44,817 nucleotides of DNA from the NCBI GenBank assembly GCA_964599885.1, contig CAZRHH010000021.1, positions 1 to 44,817 on the forward strand, in the 5' to 3' direction. Below are positions 33,846-40,399 of the stretch, one piece after another. Within the stretch, counting starts at the first letter, position 1. Each line of letters opens with the position of its first letter. The stretch is from CAZRHH01 sp964599885. GTDB lineage: Bacteria > Chloroflexota > Dehalococcoidia > DSTF01 > JACRBR01. The position numbers and the translations under genes are program-made. The notes below the pieces were generated by a model. The model was not told the DNA's origin. It made no database searches and saw only the letters and a list, made by a program, of their open reading frames with translations.

Positions 33846-35057
33846 CTACGTATCGAGCCCAAGCGCGGCCATTACGGTGTTGATGTCCTTGTCACCACGC
33901 CCAGAAAGGCCGAGCAACAGCAGCTTGTCCTTGCCGAGTGTCGGCGCCAGCTTCGCGACATACGCGATCGCGTGCGATGGCTCCAGCGCCGGAATGATGC
34001 CCTCGCACTCGCTCAGCAGCTTGAAGCCTTCGAGCGCTTCCGTGTCCGTGATCGCCACGTACTCGGCGCGTCCCGTGTCCTTGTAGAACGAATGCTCCGG
34101 CCCGACGCCCGGGTAATCGAGACCGGCGGAAATACTGTGCGCTTCCTGCACCTGCCCGTACTCGTCCTGCAGCAGATACGACTTCGAGCCGTGCAGTACC
34201 CCCGGGCGCCCCTTCGAGAGCGTCGCCGCGTGACGATCCGTATCGATGCCGTCGCCCGCCGCCTCGACGCCGATGAACCGCACGGACGCATCCTCAACAA
34301 ACGGATGAAACAGCCCGATCGCATTGCTGCCGCCGCCGACGCACGCGACGGCGTAGTCCGGCAACCGCCCCTCCGCTTCGAGGATCTGCGCTCGCGCCTC
34401 GCGCCCGATCACGCTCTGGAATTCGCGTACGAGCCACGGATACGGATGGGGCCCCGCCGCGCTGCCGATCAGGTAGTACGTGTCGCGCACATGCGTCACC
34501 CAGCCGCGGATCGCCTCGTTCATCGCGTCCTTCAGCGTGCGCGAGCCACTCTCGACGACTTCGACCTTTGCGCCAAGCAACTTCATACGAAAAACGTTCA
34601 GCGACTGCCGCCGCACGTCCTCCGAACCCATGAACACCGTGCACTCCATGCCAAGCATCGCGCAGACCGTCGCCGTCGCAACGCCGTGCTGCCCCGCACC
34701 CGTCTCGGCGAAGATCTTGCGTTTGCCCATCCGCTTCGCCAGCAACCCCTGCGCGATCGCGTTGTTGATCTTGTGCGCGCCGGTGTGCGCGAGATCCTCG
34801 CGCTTGATGTAGATCTTCGCGCCGCCAAGCCTCTGCGTCAGATGCTCGGCGTAATACAGCGCCGTCGGCCGCCCGACGTACGTCCGCAGCAGATGATCGA
34901 GTTCGACGCGAAACGTCTCATCAACACGCGCTGCCTCGAACGCCACCGTAAGCTCGTTCAGCGCCACCATCAGCGTCTCCGGCACAAACCGCCCGCCATA
35001 CGGCCCAAAATGCCCCAACGCGTCAGGAAGTGTGGGGTTGGACGTGGGATTGGTCAT
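33846..35057 (-). CDS. trpB: tryptophan synthase beta chain
   Basis: 403 residues, normal TrpB length. Converts indole and serine to tryptophan with pyridoxal phosphate. The PLP lysine is Lys96 in HTGAHKINNA, the phosphate loop is CVGGGSNAIG, and the N-terminal GGRFVPETLM and the GLDYPGVGPEHS segment are those of the TrpB1 class that pairs with TrpA. The ATG overlaps the RAYT stop by 4 bp (ATGA), so TrpB translation may be coupled to the transposase frame, and its leader region is the REP-like hairpin at 35076. Last gene of the trp operon in the window; no trpA follows, and the next gene downstream is an unrelated lipoprotein. Confidence 0.97.
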   Translation of the reverse strand: MTNPTSNPTLPDALGHFGPYGGRFVPETLMVALNELTVAFEAARVDETFRVELDHLLRTYVGRPTALYYAEHLTQRLGGAKIYIKREDLAHTGAHKINNAIAQGLLAKRMGKRKIFAETGAGQHGVATATVCAMLGMECTVFMGSEDVRRQSLNVFRMKLLGAKVEVVESGSRTLKDAMNEAIRGWVTHVRDTYYLIGSAAGPHPYPWLVREFQSVIGREARAQILEAEGRLPDYAVACVGGGSNAIGLFHPFVEDASVRFIGVEAAGDGIDTDRHAATLSKGRPGVLHGSKSYLLQDEYGQVQEAHSISAGLDYPGVGPEHSFYKDTGRAEYVAITDTEALEGFKLLSECEGIIPALEPSHAIAYVAKLAPTLGKDKLLLLGLSGRGDKDINTVMAALGLDT

Positions 35058-35524
35058 GGCCGTGGCAGCCCTTCTCGTAGCGGCGGAGCTTTAGCTCCGC
35101 TCGTAGCGGTGCCACCAGATAGCGGCCACTCCTCGATCGTCTCGACGAGCTCGGCCCGCACCGGATTCTCAAGAATATACTTCGCGGCGGCTAGCAGATC
35201 CTCGTCGGCACGCAACACATGCTCATAGAAACTACGCTGCCATAGCTCTTCACCGTGCATGCGTTTGAAATCAAATCCAGGCCGCTGCTTAAATCGTTGC
35301 ATCAGCCGAGGCAGATTCGATTCGTCCGTCAGACCTTCGCACAGGACATGCACGTGATCCGGCATGATCACGAAGACGACTATCTCGAATTCAGTCGCTT
35401 GGGCAGCTCGGGTCAGTTCATCGCCTACCACGGTCGCAACGTCGCCAGTCAGCGCCGGCTTCCGGCCGGCAGTGACGACCACTACGTGGTATGCCCACCG
35501 ACCCGTGTATGAGAACGCATCCAT
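35054..35524 (-). CDS. REP-associated tyrosine transposase (RAYT, Y1/HUH)
   Basis: 156 residues from the ATG at 35524; no good ribosome-binding site, and a few more in-frame residues upstream might belong to it. The family signature is clear: an opening YTGRWAYHVVVVTAGRKPAL where RAYTs have a YFVT strand, the HUH metal-binding MPDHVHVL, and WQRSFYEHVLRADED with the catalytic Tyr, then KYILENPVRAEL. RAYTs nick single-stranded DNA next to REP hairpins and spread them. Inverted REP-like hairpins with GTAG heads flank the gene. The last 20 residues are encoded by the downstream hairpin itself. It sits between trpF and trpB and its stop overlaps the trpB start. Confidence 0.88.
   Translation of the reverse strand: MDAFSYTGRWAYHVVVVTAGRKPALTGDVATVVGDELTRAAQATEFEIVVFVIMPDHVHVLCEGLTDESNLPRLMQRFKQRPGFDFKRMHGEELWQRSFYEHVLRADEDLLAAAKYILENPVRAELVETIEEWPLSGGTATSGAKAPPLREGLPRP
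35076..35109 (+). repeat. REP-like hairpin between RAYT and trpB, GTAG head
   Basis: CGTAGCGG followed by the stem GCGGAG-CTTTAG-CTCCGC (35083-35100) and a second CGTAGCGG at 35102. The GTAG directly 5' of a hairpin is the recognition layout of known RAYT-bound REPs. It overlaps the 3' coding end of the RAYT gene. Confidence 0.7.
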
Positions 35525-35584
35525 CCGCCGGCGGCCGAACGGTTGCGGGACATTTATGGCGTTCCCCCGCGGTTCCGCGCGCGA

Positions 35585-35611
35585 TGACGGAGCTAAAGCT
35601 CCTCCGCTACG
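35585..35611 (-). repeat. REP-like hairpin upstream of RAYT, inverted copy
   Basis: On the minus strand CGTAGCGGAGGAGCTTTAGC followed by TCCGTCA repeats the element at 35076 with two or three changes, in opposite orientation. The two copies bracket the transposase gene like the arms of a BIME. Confidence 0.7.
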
Positions 35612-35658
35612 AAGGCGGGGAGGGCTCGCGCCTGTTCGCTCGATGACATTTCCTTCCC

Positions 35659-36384
35659 TCATACCGTTACCCCGCGCGCGGCGCGGACGAACGCGGCGAT
35701 CTTCGCCGCATCCTTCGCGCCATCCGTCTCGACGCCGCTCGATACGTCGACCGCCCATGGACGCACCGCGCGGATCGCATCGCCGACGTTCTCCGGCGTC
35801 AGACCACCGGCCAGCCAGAGCGGGATGCGCGCTGCGACCTCGCCCGCGACGGCGTGATCGCCGCCCGCACCCGTGCCGCTGCTCGGGTCGAGCATGAACG
35901 CGAGCGCGGCGTTCGGCTCGATGTAGGCGAAAACGTCGTCCGCCGGCATACCGGGGAGCTCGCGGAGCACCTTGATCGCTTGCCGCGTCGCCAGCATGCA
36001 GTCGCTCCACGGCTCGCTGCCGCTGAGCTGCACCAGATCGAGACCCACTTCGTCCGCGATTTCGTTCACCTCGTCGATCGGCTGATCTTCGAACACGCCC
36101 ACAACAAGCGGGCGCTTGCGTTCGAGGAGACGGTCCAGCGCCTCCGCGCCGTGCGCAAACCACGCGTCGACCGTATCGAAGCGCCCCGGGTGCATCGGCG
36201 GCGGCACATCCTGTTCGAGATCGCGCAGCGGCGCGCCGACGGCGCGCGCGATCAGCGCCGCTTCTTGCGGCGACACGCGGCGCCGGCTGTCGGCGAACAT
36301 GATGCCGATGAAGTCGGCGCCGGCTTCCGCAGCGGCGATCGCATCGTCAACGCGCATGCAGCCGCAAATCTTCACGCGCGTCAT
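35659..36384 (-). CDS. trpF: phosphoribosylanthranilate isomerase, with insertion
   Basis: 241 residues; typical TrpF is about 200-210. Isomerises phosphoribosylanthranilate to CdRP in tryptophan synthesis. The catalytic cysteine is Cys7 (VKICG) and the acid is Asp166 (FMLDPSSGTGAGG); DFIGIMF, DLVQLSG, LAGGLTPENV and VDVSSGVE complete the TIM-barrel pattern. About 40 extra residues (about 52-92) lie between the RRRVSPQ and VVGVFED segments, where normal enzymes have a short helix. The start overlaps the kinase stop by 4 bp. A 134-bp REP-containing gap separates it from the RAYT gene. Confidence 0.95.
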   Translation of the reverse strand: MTRVKICGCMRVDDAIAAAEAGADFIGIMFADSRRRVSPQEAALIARAVGAPLRDLEQDVPPPMHPGRFDTVDAWFAHGAEALDRLLERKRPLVVGVFEDQPIDEVNEIADEVGLDLVQLSGSEPWSDCMLATRQAIKVLRELPGMPADDVFAYIEPNAALAFMLDPSSGTGAGGDHAVAGEVAARIPLWLAGGLTPENVGDAIRAVRPWAVDVSSGVETDGAKDAAKIAAFVRAARGVTV

Positions 36385-36896
36385 CGCACCGCCCCGGCGT
36401 ACTGGCGCACGTACGCGAGCGCCTCCGCGACGAGATCATCGAGCGGCCGCAGCGTGTCGAGCGTCAGCCGCTCGCACGTCGGCACGATCGTGCCGGCGAG
36501 GCGCTCTGCTGGCAGCGGCTCCCGCGGCTGCGATTCGAGCGCGTCGCGCGTGGCGAGACGGCGGCGCTGTTCAGCTTCGTCCGCACACACGCACTCGATC
36601 ATCAGCAGCGGCGAGCGCGCTTCGGCGGCCAGCGCACGCCATTTTTCTTCGGTGCGCGGCCAGTTCATCGGGCTGTCGAGAATCACGGAGTACCCCTGCC
36701 GCACCATGCTCGCCGCCAGATCGAAGTACGCCTCATACGCGCCACCACGCGCCTGCGGTTCGTCGACCCCCGCGCGCATCAGCGCCGCCAGGATCACGTC
36801 TTTATCCATCACGACGGCAGGAATCTCGCGCCCAAGCGCCCGCGCCAGCGTGCTCTTCCCGCTTCCCGGCATCCCATGCATCTGCACCACCAGCAT
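36381..36896 (-). CDS. P-loop (AAA_33-like) small-molecule kinase in the trp operon
   Basis: 171 residues. Walker A is HGMPGSGKST (about 7-16). MDKDVILAAL supplies the usual Asp after the second strand, SVILDSPMNWPRTEEKW is a Walker B-like strand plus lid, and LMIECVCADEAEQRRRLATR carries the arginine-rich lid of the family. These proteins are often annotated as zeta-toxin-like or nucleoside/shikimate-type kinases; the substrate cannot be assigned. The gene lies tightly between trpC (1-bp overlap) and trpF (4-bp overlap), so it is co-translated with both; a role with a sugar-phosphate or anthranilate intermediate is conceivable but is pure inference. Confidence 0.85.
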   Translation of the reverse strand: MLVVQMHGMPGSGKSTLARALGREIPAVVMDKDVILAALMRAGVDEPQARGGAYEAYFDLAASMVRQGYSVILDSPMNWPRTEEKWRALAAEARSPLLMIECVCADEAEQRRRLATRDALESQPREPLPAERLAGTIVPTCERLTLDTLRPLDDLVAEALAYVRQYAGAVR

Positions 36897-37729
36897 CAGA
36901 TGAGAAACTCCTTCATCTTCTCGCGCACGTCCTTCGCCGTCATCAGCGCCTCGCCGACCAGTACGGCATGGATACCCGTCTTCGCCAGCCGCTCGACATC
37001 CGCGCGTTCGTGGACGCCGCTCAGCGCCACGACGACGCGATCGTTCGGGATCAGCGGCCGCAGCCGTTCGGTCACCCCGAGATCGACGTCGAACGTGCGC
37101 AGGTCGCGATTGTTGATGCCGATCAGGTCTGCATCAACCTTCAGCGCCCGCGCGACTTCGTCCTCGCTCGCCACTTCGACGAGACACTCGAGTTGCGACT
37201 GGTGCGCTAGTTCGACGAGCGAGTGCAGCTCTTCATCCGTGAGAATCGACACGATGAGCAGGATCGCGTCAGCGCCATACGCACGCGATTCCCACACCTG
37301 GTAGGGATCGAAGATGAAGTCTTTGCGCAGCATCGCCGGACGCCCGCCCGGGTAATAACCATCAATGCTGACGCGGCAGTCGGACAAGTAGTCAATCGAC
37401 CCTTGGAAGTATTTTGATTCCGTGAGTACCGAGATACCCGCCGCGCCACCGATCGTATAGGTGCGCGCGACGGCGCGATGCTCGAGCGTCTGCACGAGCC
37501 GCCCCTTCGATGGCGTCGCTTTCTTGATCTCGGCGATCAGTTGCATGCGCTTGCCGCCCGTGCTCGGCCCGCGCGGCCCTTCGAGAATCGACCGCACGAG
37601 GCTCCATTGTTCCGTCGCGATGCGGTCCTGCCGCCGCTTGAGCGCGTCGATCGGCTCCTCGATCTTGCGCGCTTCGACCTCGATGCGCTTGTCGGCGACG
37701 ATCTGCGCGACGACGGTGGCGTTGCTCAC
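36896..37729 (-). CDS. trpC: indole-3-glycerol-phosphate synthase
   Basis: 277 residues, normal length. Closes the indole ring from CdRP. The family landmarks are LIAEIKKATPSKG with the catalytic lysine, GGAAGISVLTESKYFQG, RKDFIFDPYQVWESRAYGADA, LVEVASEDEV, GINNRDLRTFDVDL and ALSGVHERADVERL. The start overlaps trpD by 4 bp and the stop overlaps the kinase by one base. A standard single-domain enzyme, separate from trpF. Confidence 0.97.
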   Translation of the reverse strand: MSNATVVAQIVADKRIEVEARKIEEPIDALKRRQDRIATEQWSLVRSILEGPRGPSTGGKRMQLIAEIKKATPSKGRLVQTLEHRAVARTYTIGGAAGISVLTESKYFQGSIDYLSDCRVSIDGYYPGGRPAMLRKDFIFDPYQVWESRAYGADAILLIVSILTDEELHSLVELAHQSQLECLVEVASEDEVARALKVDADLIGINNRDLRTFDVDLGVTERLRPLIPNDRVVVALSGVHERADVERLAKTGIHAVLVGEALMTAKDVREKMKEFLI

Positions 37730-38763
37730 GTCGCCACTCCTACATCGTTCGTCGCCGCAACGAACGCGTCGAGCTTCGCCACCGCCGCGCCGCTGTCGAT
37801 GCTGCGCACAGCGACCTGCACGCCGGCGGCGATATCAGCAGCATCGCCCCAGGCCACCATCGCCGCGCCGGCGTTGATCAGCGCGAAGTCACGCAGCGCG
37901 CCCGGCGCACCTTCGAGCACGAGCCGCAGTTCCGTTGCGTTCTGCGCCGCCGTGCCGCCGCGCAAGCTGGTGACGTCGTGGCGCTGCAAGCCGGCGTCTT
38001 CGGGCGTGACCTTGAACACGCGCACGCCCTCCGGCGTCAACTCGGCGATCGTTGACGGCCCGGTGATGCTCACTTCGTCGAAGCCGTCGTCGCCGTGGAC
38101 GACGAGTGCCACCTCGCTGCCAAGGCGCTGCAGCACGGTCGCGACGGTTTGGACGAGATCCGGACGCGGCACACCGATCACCTGCCGTCGCGCGCCCGCA
38201 GGATTCGTCAGCGGCCCGAGCAGGTTGAACACCGTGCGAATGCCGATCTCGCGCCGTGCAGCGGCGACGTGCTTCATCGCCGGATGAAACGTCTGCGCGA
38301 ACATGAAGCCGATGCCCGCGCGCTCGATGCAATCGCGCACTTGCTCCGGCCCGAGATCGATCTTGGCGCCGAGCGCTTCCAAAACGTCGGCGCTGCCAGA
38401 CTGCGACGTCATCGCGCGGTTGCCGTGCTTCGCGACGCGCGCCCCCGCACCGGCCGCGATGAACGCCGCGCACGTACTCACGTTAAACGATCCGCTCGCA
38501 TCACCGCCGGTGCCGCACGTATCGAGCAGCGGCCCCGCGATATCGATGCGGCTCGACTTCTCGCGCATCACGCGCGCCATGCCGGCGATCTCGTCCGCCG
38601 TCTCTCCCTTCATGCGCAGCGCCGTGACGAACGCGGCGAACTGCGCGGGCGTCGCGGCGCCCGTCATCAGCTCTTCCATGCACGCGGCGGCCTCGTCCTC
38701 GGAGAGGTCGCGCCGTTCGGCTGCCTGTGCGATCGCACTGCGGATGGCCGCATCGTTAGTCAT
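37726..38763 (-). CDS. trpD: anthranilate phosphoribosyltransferase
   Basis: 345 residues, normal length for TrpD. Joins PRPP and anthranilate. The signature DTCGTGGDASGSFNVST (PRPP loop), KHGNRAMTSQSGSADVLEALG, FNLLGPLTNPAGARRQVIGV and VHGDDGFDEVS are all present. Its ATG lies 8 bp inside the end of the relE-like toxin gene, so its ribosome-binding site is within toxin coding sequence; translation of TrpD may depend on translation of the toxin. The stop overlaps trpC by 4 bp. Confidence 0.97.
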   Translation of the reverse strand: MTNDAAIRSAIAQAAERRDLSEDEAAACMEELMTGAATPAQFAAFVTALRMKGETADEIAGMARVMREKSSRIDIAGPLLDTCGTGGDASGSFNVSTCAAFIAAGAGARVAKHGNRAMTSQSGSADVLEALGAKIDLGPEQVRDCIERAGIGFMFAQTFHPAMKHVAAARREIGIRTVFNLLGPLTNPAGARRQVIGVPRPDLVQTVATVLQRLGSEVALVVHGDDGFDEVSITGPSTIAELTPEGVRVFKVTPEDAGLQRHDVTSLRGGTAAQNATELRLVLEGAPGALRDFALINAGAAMVAWGDAADIAAGVQVAVRSIDSGAAVAKLDAFVAATNDVGVAT

Positions 38764-39019
38764 ACGTGTGCTCGTTTCGTCTCAAGACCCTGTTCACGCG
38801 CACGAACTCTTCCCCATCATCGACCATGTACAAGACACGGAAGTCGCCGACGCGGATGCGAAACTGCTCGGCCGCGTCACCGGCCAGCTTGAGCGCGCCT
38901 CTTGGCCGCGGTTCCTCCGCGAACCGATCGAGACGGCTTTGCACTCGTTCGCGATCGCGTTGCGGCAGCTTTCGGAGATCGTCGCGCGACCTTCGAGTTA
39001 GCTCCACTCGATAGCTCAA
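38756..39019 (-). CDS. RelE/ParE-superfamily toxin
   Basis: 87 residues from a TTG at 39019, the only plausible start because a stop lies 12-15 bases upstream in this frame; AAGGGAG precedes it at good spacing. The pattern is that of RelE-type mRNA interferases: YRVELTRRSRDDLRKLP, an Arg-rich helix, LKLAGDAAEQFRIRVGDFRVLY with the typical RIRVGDYRV-like strand, and RVNRVLRRNEHTY where RelE family members have VxxVxHRxxxY. His in that last motif is Arg-Asn here, so catalytic detail may differ. Preceded by three antitoxin-like genes; its stop overlaps the trpD start. Confidence 0.9.
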   Translation of the reverse strand: MSYRVELTRRSRDDLRKLPQRDRERVQSRLDRFAEEPRPRGALKLAGDAAEQFRIRVGDFRVLYMVDDGEEFVRVNRVLRRNEHTYD

Positions 39020-39239
39020 CGGCGTCTCCCTTCATGAACTCCGCAAGCGTCATGACCGACGACGGATCACGCAACGATTCCTCGAACGAGATCATCCCGA
39101 GCGCCGCGTCGATCTCGTCCTCATATGCCCTCCCGATGGCGACGCGTACGAGTTTGGCCATTGGCACGTTTTTGTCGAACGCAACGCGCCGCAGCCCGTC
39201 GTACATGTCGTCGTCCAGATTGATCAATAGTCGTTTCAT
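38877..39239 (-). CDS. RHH (CopG-like) antitoxin with C-terminal extension overlapping the toxin gene
   Basis: 120 residues; ribosome-binding site GGAGGAG before the ATG. Residues 1-72 match the two upstream paralogues: an MKRLLINLDDDMYDGLRRVA ribbon-helix, KNVPMAKLVRVAIGRAYEDEID, and a toxin-binding tail (SLRDPSSVMTLAEFMKGD). The paralogues end near here, but this frame continues about 48 basic, low-complexity residues through 143 bp of toxin coding sequence in another frame. The extension may be a by-product of a lost stop codon rather than a functional part. As the gene next to relE it is the likely cognate antitoxin. Confidence 0.85.
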   Translation of the reverse strand: MKRLLINLDDDMYDGLRRVAFDKNVPMAKLVRVAIGRAYEDEIDAALGMISFEESLRDPSSVMTLAEFMKGDAVELSSGANSKVARRSPKAAATRSRTSAKPSRSVRGGTAAKRRAQAGR

Positions 39240-39263
39240 CGGCAGTACTCCTCCATGCAGAAT

Positions 39264-39494
39264 CTATATGGCAATCCCATTCTCCTTCAGCAAGTCGTCC
39301 AGTGAGATTGCCGTCGACGGATCCTTAAGATATTCCTCCAGGCCGCGCTCGCCAGCGACCCGATCGAGATCATCCTCAAACGTCTTGTCGATTGCGAAGC
39401 GCACGAGCCGCGCCATCGGCACGCTCTTCTCGAACGCGAGGCGGCGCAGATCCTCATACATCTCTTCGTCCAAGTTCACGAGCAGTCGCTTCAT
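39264..39494 (-). CDS. RHH (CopG-like) antitoxin paralogue 2
   Basis: 76 residues with a GAGGAG ribosome-binding site. N-terminal ribbon MKRLLVNLDEEMYEDL, helix-turn region RRLAFEKSVPMARLVRFAID, and a C-terminal acidic tail ending YLKDPSTAISLDDLLKENG. Closely similar in sequence and layout to the genes on each side, so the three arose by tandem duplication. The start overlaps the upstream paralogue's stop by 4 bp (ATGA). It probably binds DNA as a dimer through the ribbon; whether it also neutralises the RelE protein or an unlinked toxin is unknown. Confidence 0.85.
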   Translation of the reverse strand: MKRLLVNLDEEMYEDLRRLAFEKSVPMARLVRFAIDKTFEDDLDRVAGERGLEEYLKDPSTAISLDDLLKENGIAI

Positions 39495-39730
39495 CGGCGG
39501 GGCTCCTCAATTCCTCTGCTCGCCATGTATTCCTGTATCGTCATCGAACCAGACGGATCCTTCAAATGTTCATGAAGGTTGCGTTGGCCGACGAAGCCGT
39601 CCAGCTCATCCTCGAACGTCTTGTCGATTGCGAAGCGCACGAGCTTGGCCATCGGCACGCTCTTCTCTAAGGCGAGGTGGCGCAGGCCGTCATACATGTC
39701 TTCATCGAGCGTCATCACGAATCGCTTCAT
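39491..39730 (-). CDS. RHH (CopG-like) antitoxin paralogue 1
   Basis: 79 residues from the ATG at 39730, which has GGAGG at proper spacing; an ATG five codons earlier is less likely. Ribbon MKRFVMTLDEDMYDGL, helices RHLALEKSVPMAKLVRFAID, then TFEDELDGFVGQRNLHEHL and the tail KDPSGSMTIQEYMASRG. First gene of the antitoxin-antitoxin-antitoxin-toxin run. A perfect AT-rich palindrome with a -10-like core lies about 80-110 bp upstream and is the obvious candidate operator. Coupled by ATGA overlap to the next antitoxin. Confidence 0.85.
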   Translation of the reverse strand: MKRFVMTLDEDMYDGLRHLALEKSVPMAKLVRFAIDKTFEDELDGFVGQRNLHEHLKDPSGSMTIQEYMASRGIEEPRR

Positions 39731-39808
39731 ACCCGCCTCCAACATCGTTCGCTGTCTGCGCCAACTCCATCCATCCCATCTGCGCCATCTGTGGATAACC
39801 CCGCAACC

Positions 39809-39840
39809 CGATATCGTGATATCAGTATATCACGATATCG
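39809..39840 (-). promoter_or_regulatory. perfect palindrome (operator and promoter candidate) before the toxin-antitoxin cassette
   Basis: Arms CGATATCGTGATAT and ATATCACGATATCG pair perfectly over 14 bp around CAGT. On the minus strand the centre reads TATACT, five of six bases of the sigma-70 -10 consensus (39829-39824). It overlaps the last 11 bases of trpG including the stop. AT-rich in a GC-rich region. RHH antitoxins typically bind such palindromes over their own promoter; a convincing -35 was not found. It could alternatively act as a hairpin in the operon transcript. Confidence 0.7.
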
Positions 39841-40399
39841 CGAGGAAGTTCCGCAGGATCGCATGCCCGTCCGGCGTCAAGATCGACTCCGGGTGGAACT
39901 GAACGCCTTCCACCGCCATCGTCCGGTGCCGCACACCCATGATGATGCCGCTCTCGCTGCGCGCCGTCACTTCCAGCACATCCGGCACACTGTCAGCGCG
40001 GATCGCCAGCGAGTGATAGCGGGTCGCGGCAAGCGGCGATGCCAGACCGGCGAACACCCCGCGGCCGTCGTGCGTCACCTCCGACACCTTGCCGTGCAAA
40101 ATCTCGCCGGCGCCCTCGACGATGCCGCCGAACACCTCGCCGATGCACTGGTGCCCGAGACACACGCCCAGAATCGGCGTCTTGCCGGCAAAGCGGCGGA
40201 TGACGTCCTTGCTGATGCCGGCGTCGTCAGGGTTGCCGGGGCCGGGCGAGATGATGATTCGCTCCGGCGCCATCTCGTCGATGTCCTCGACGGTGACACC
40301 GTCGTTGCGCACGACTTCGACAGCCGCGCCGAGCTCGCCAAGATACTGGTACAGGTTGTACGCAAAGCTGTCGTAGTTATCGATGAGCAGCAGCATCAA
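39830..40399 (-). CDS. trpG: anthranilate synthase component II (glutamine amidotransferase)
   Basis: 189 residues, normal length. Class I glutamine amidotransferase giving ammonia to TrpE. Catalytic triad Cys80 (GVCLGHQ), His169 and Glu171 (VQFHPES); the oxyanion motif is SPGPGNPDDAG. The start MMLLLIDNYDSF is typical. The ATG overlaps the Nudix/methyltransferase stop by 4 bp, separating trpG from trpE by that gene. The stop lies within the palindrome that precedes the toxin-antitoxin cassette. Confidence 0.97.
   Translation of the reverse strand: MMLLLIDNYDSFAYNLYQYLGELGAAVEVVRNDGVTVEDIDEMAPERIIISPGPGNPDDAGISKDVIRRFAGKTPILGVCLGHQCIGEVFGGIVEGAGEILHGKVSEVTHDGRGVFAGLASPLAATRYHSLAIRADSVPDVLEVTARSESGIIMGVRHRTMAVEGVQFHPESILTPDGHAILRNFLAIS

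Noticed and set aside
35525..36163. Upstream extension of the RAYT frame
   Set aside because: It lies across trpF coding sequence and a REP hairpin and has no family similarity; RAYT similarity begins near 35524.
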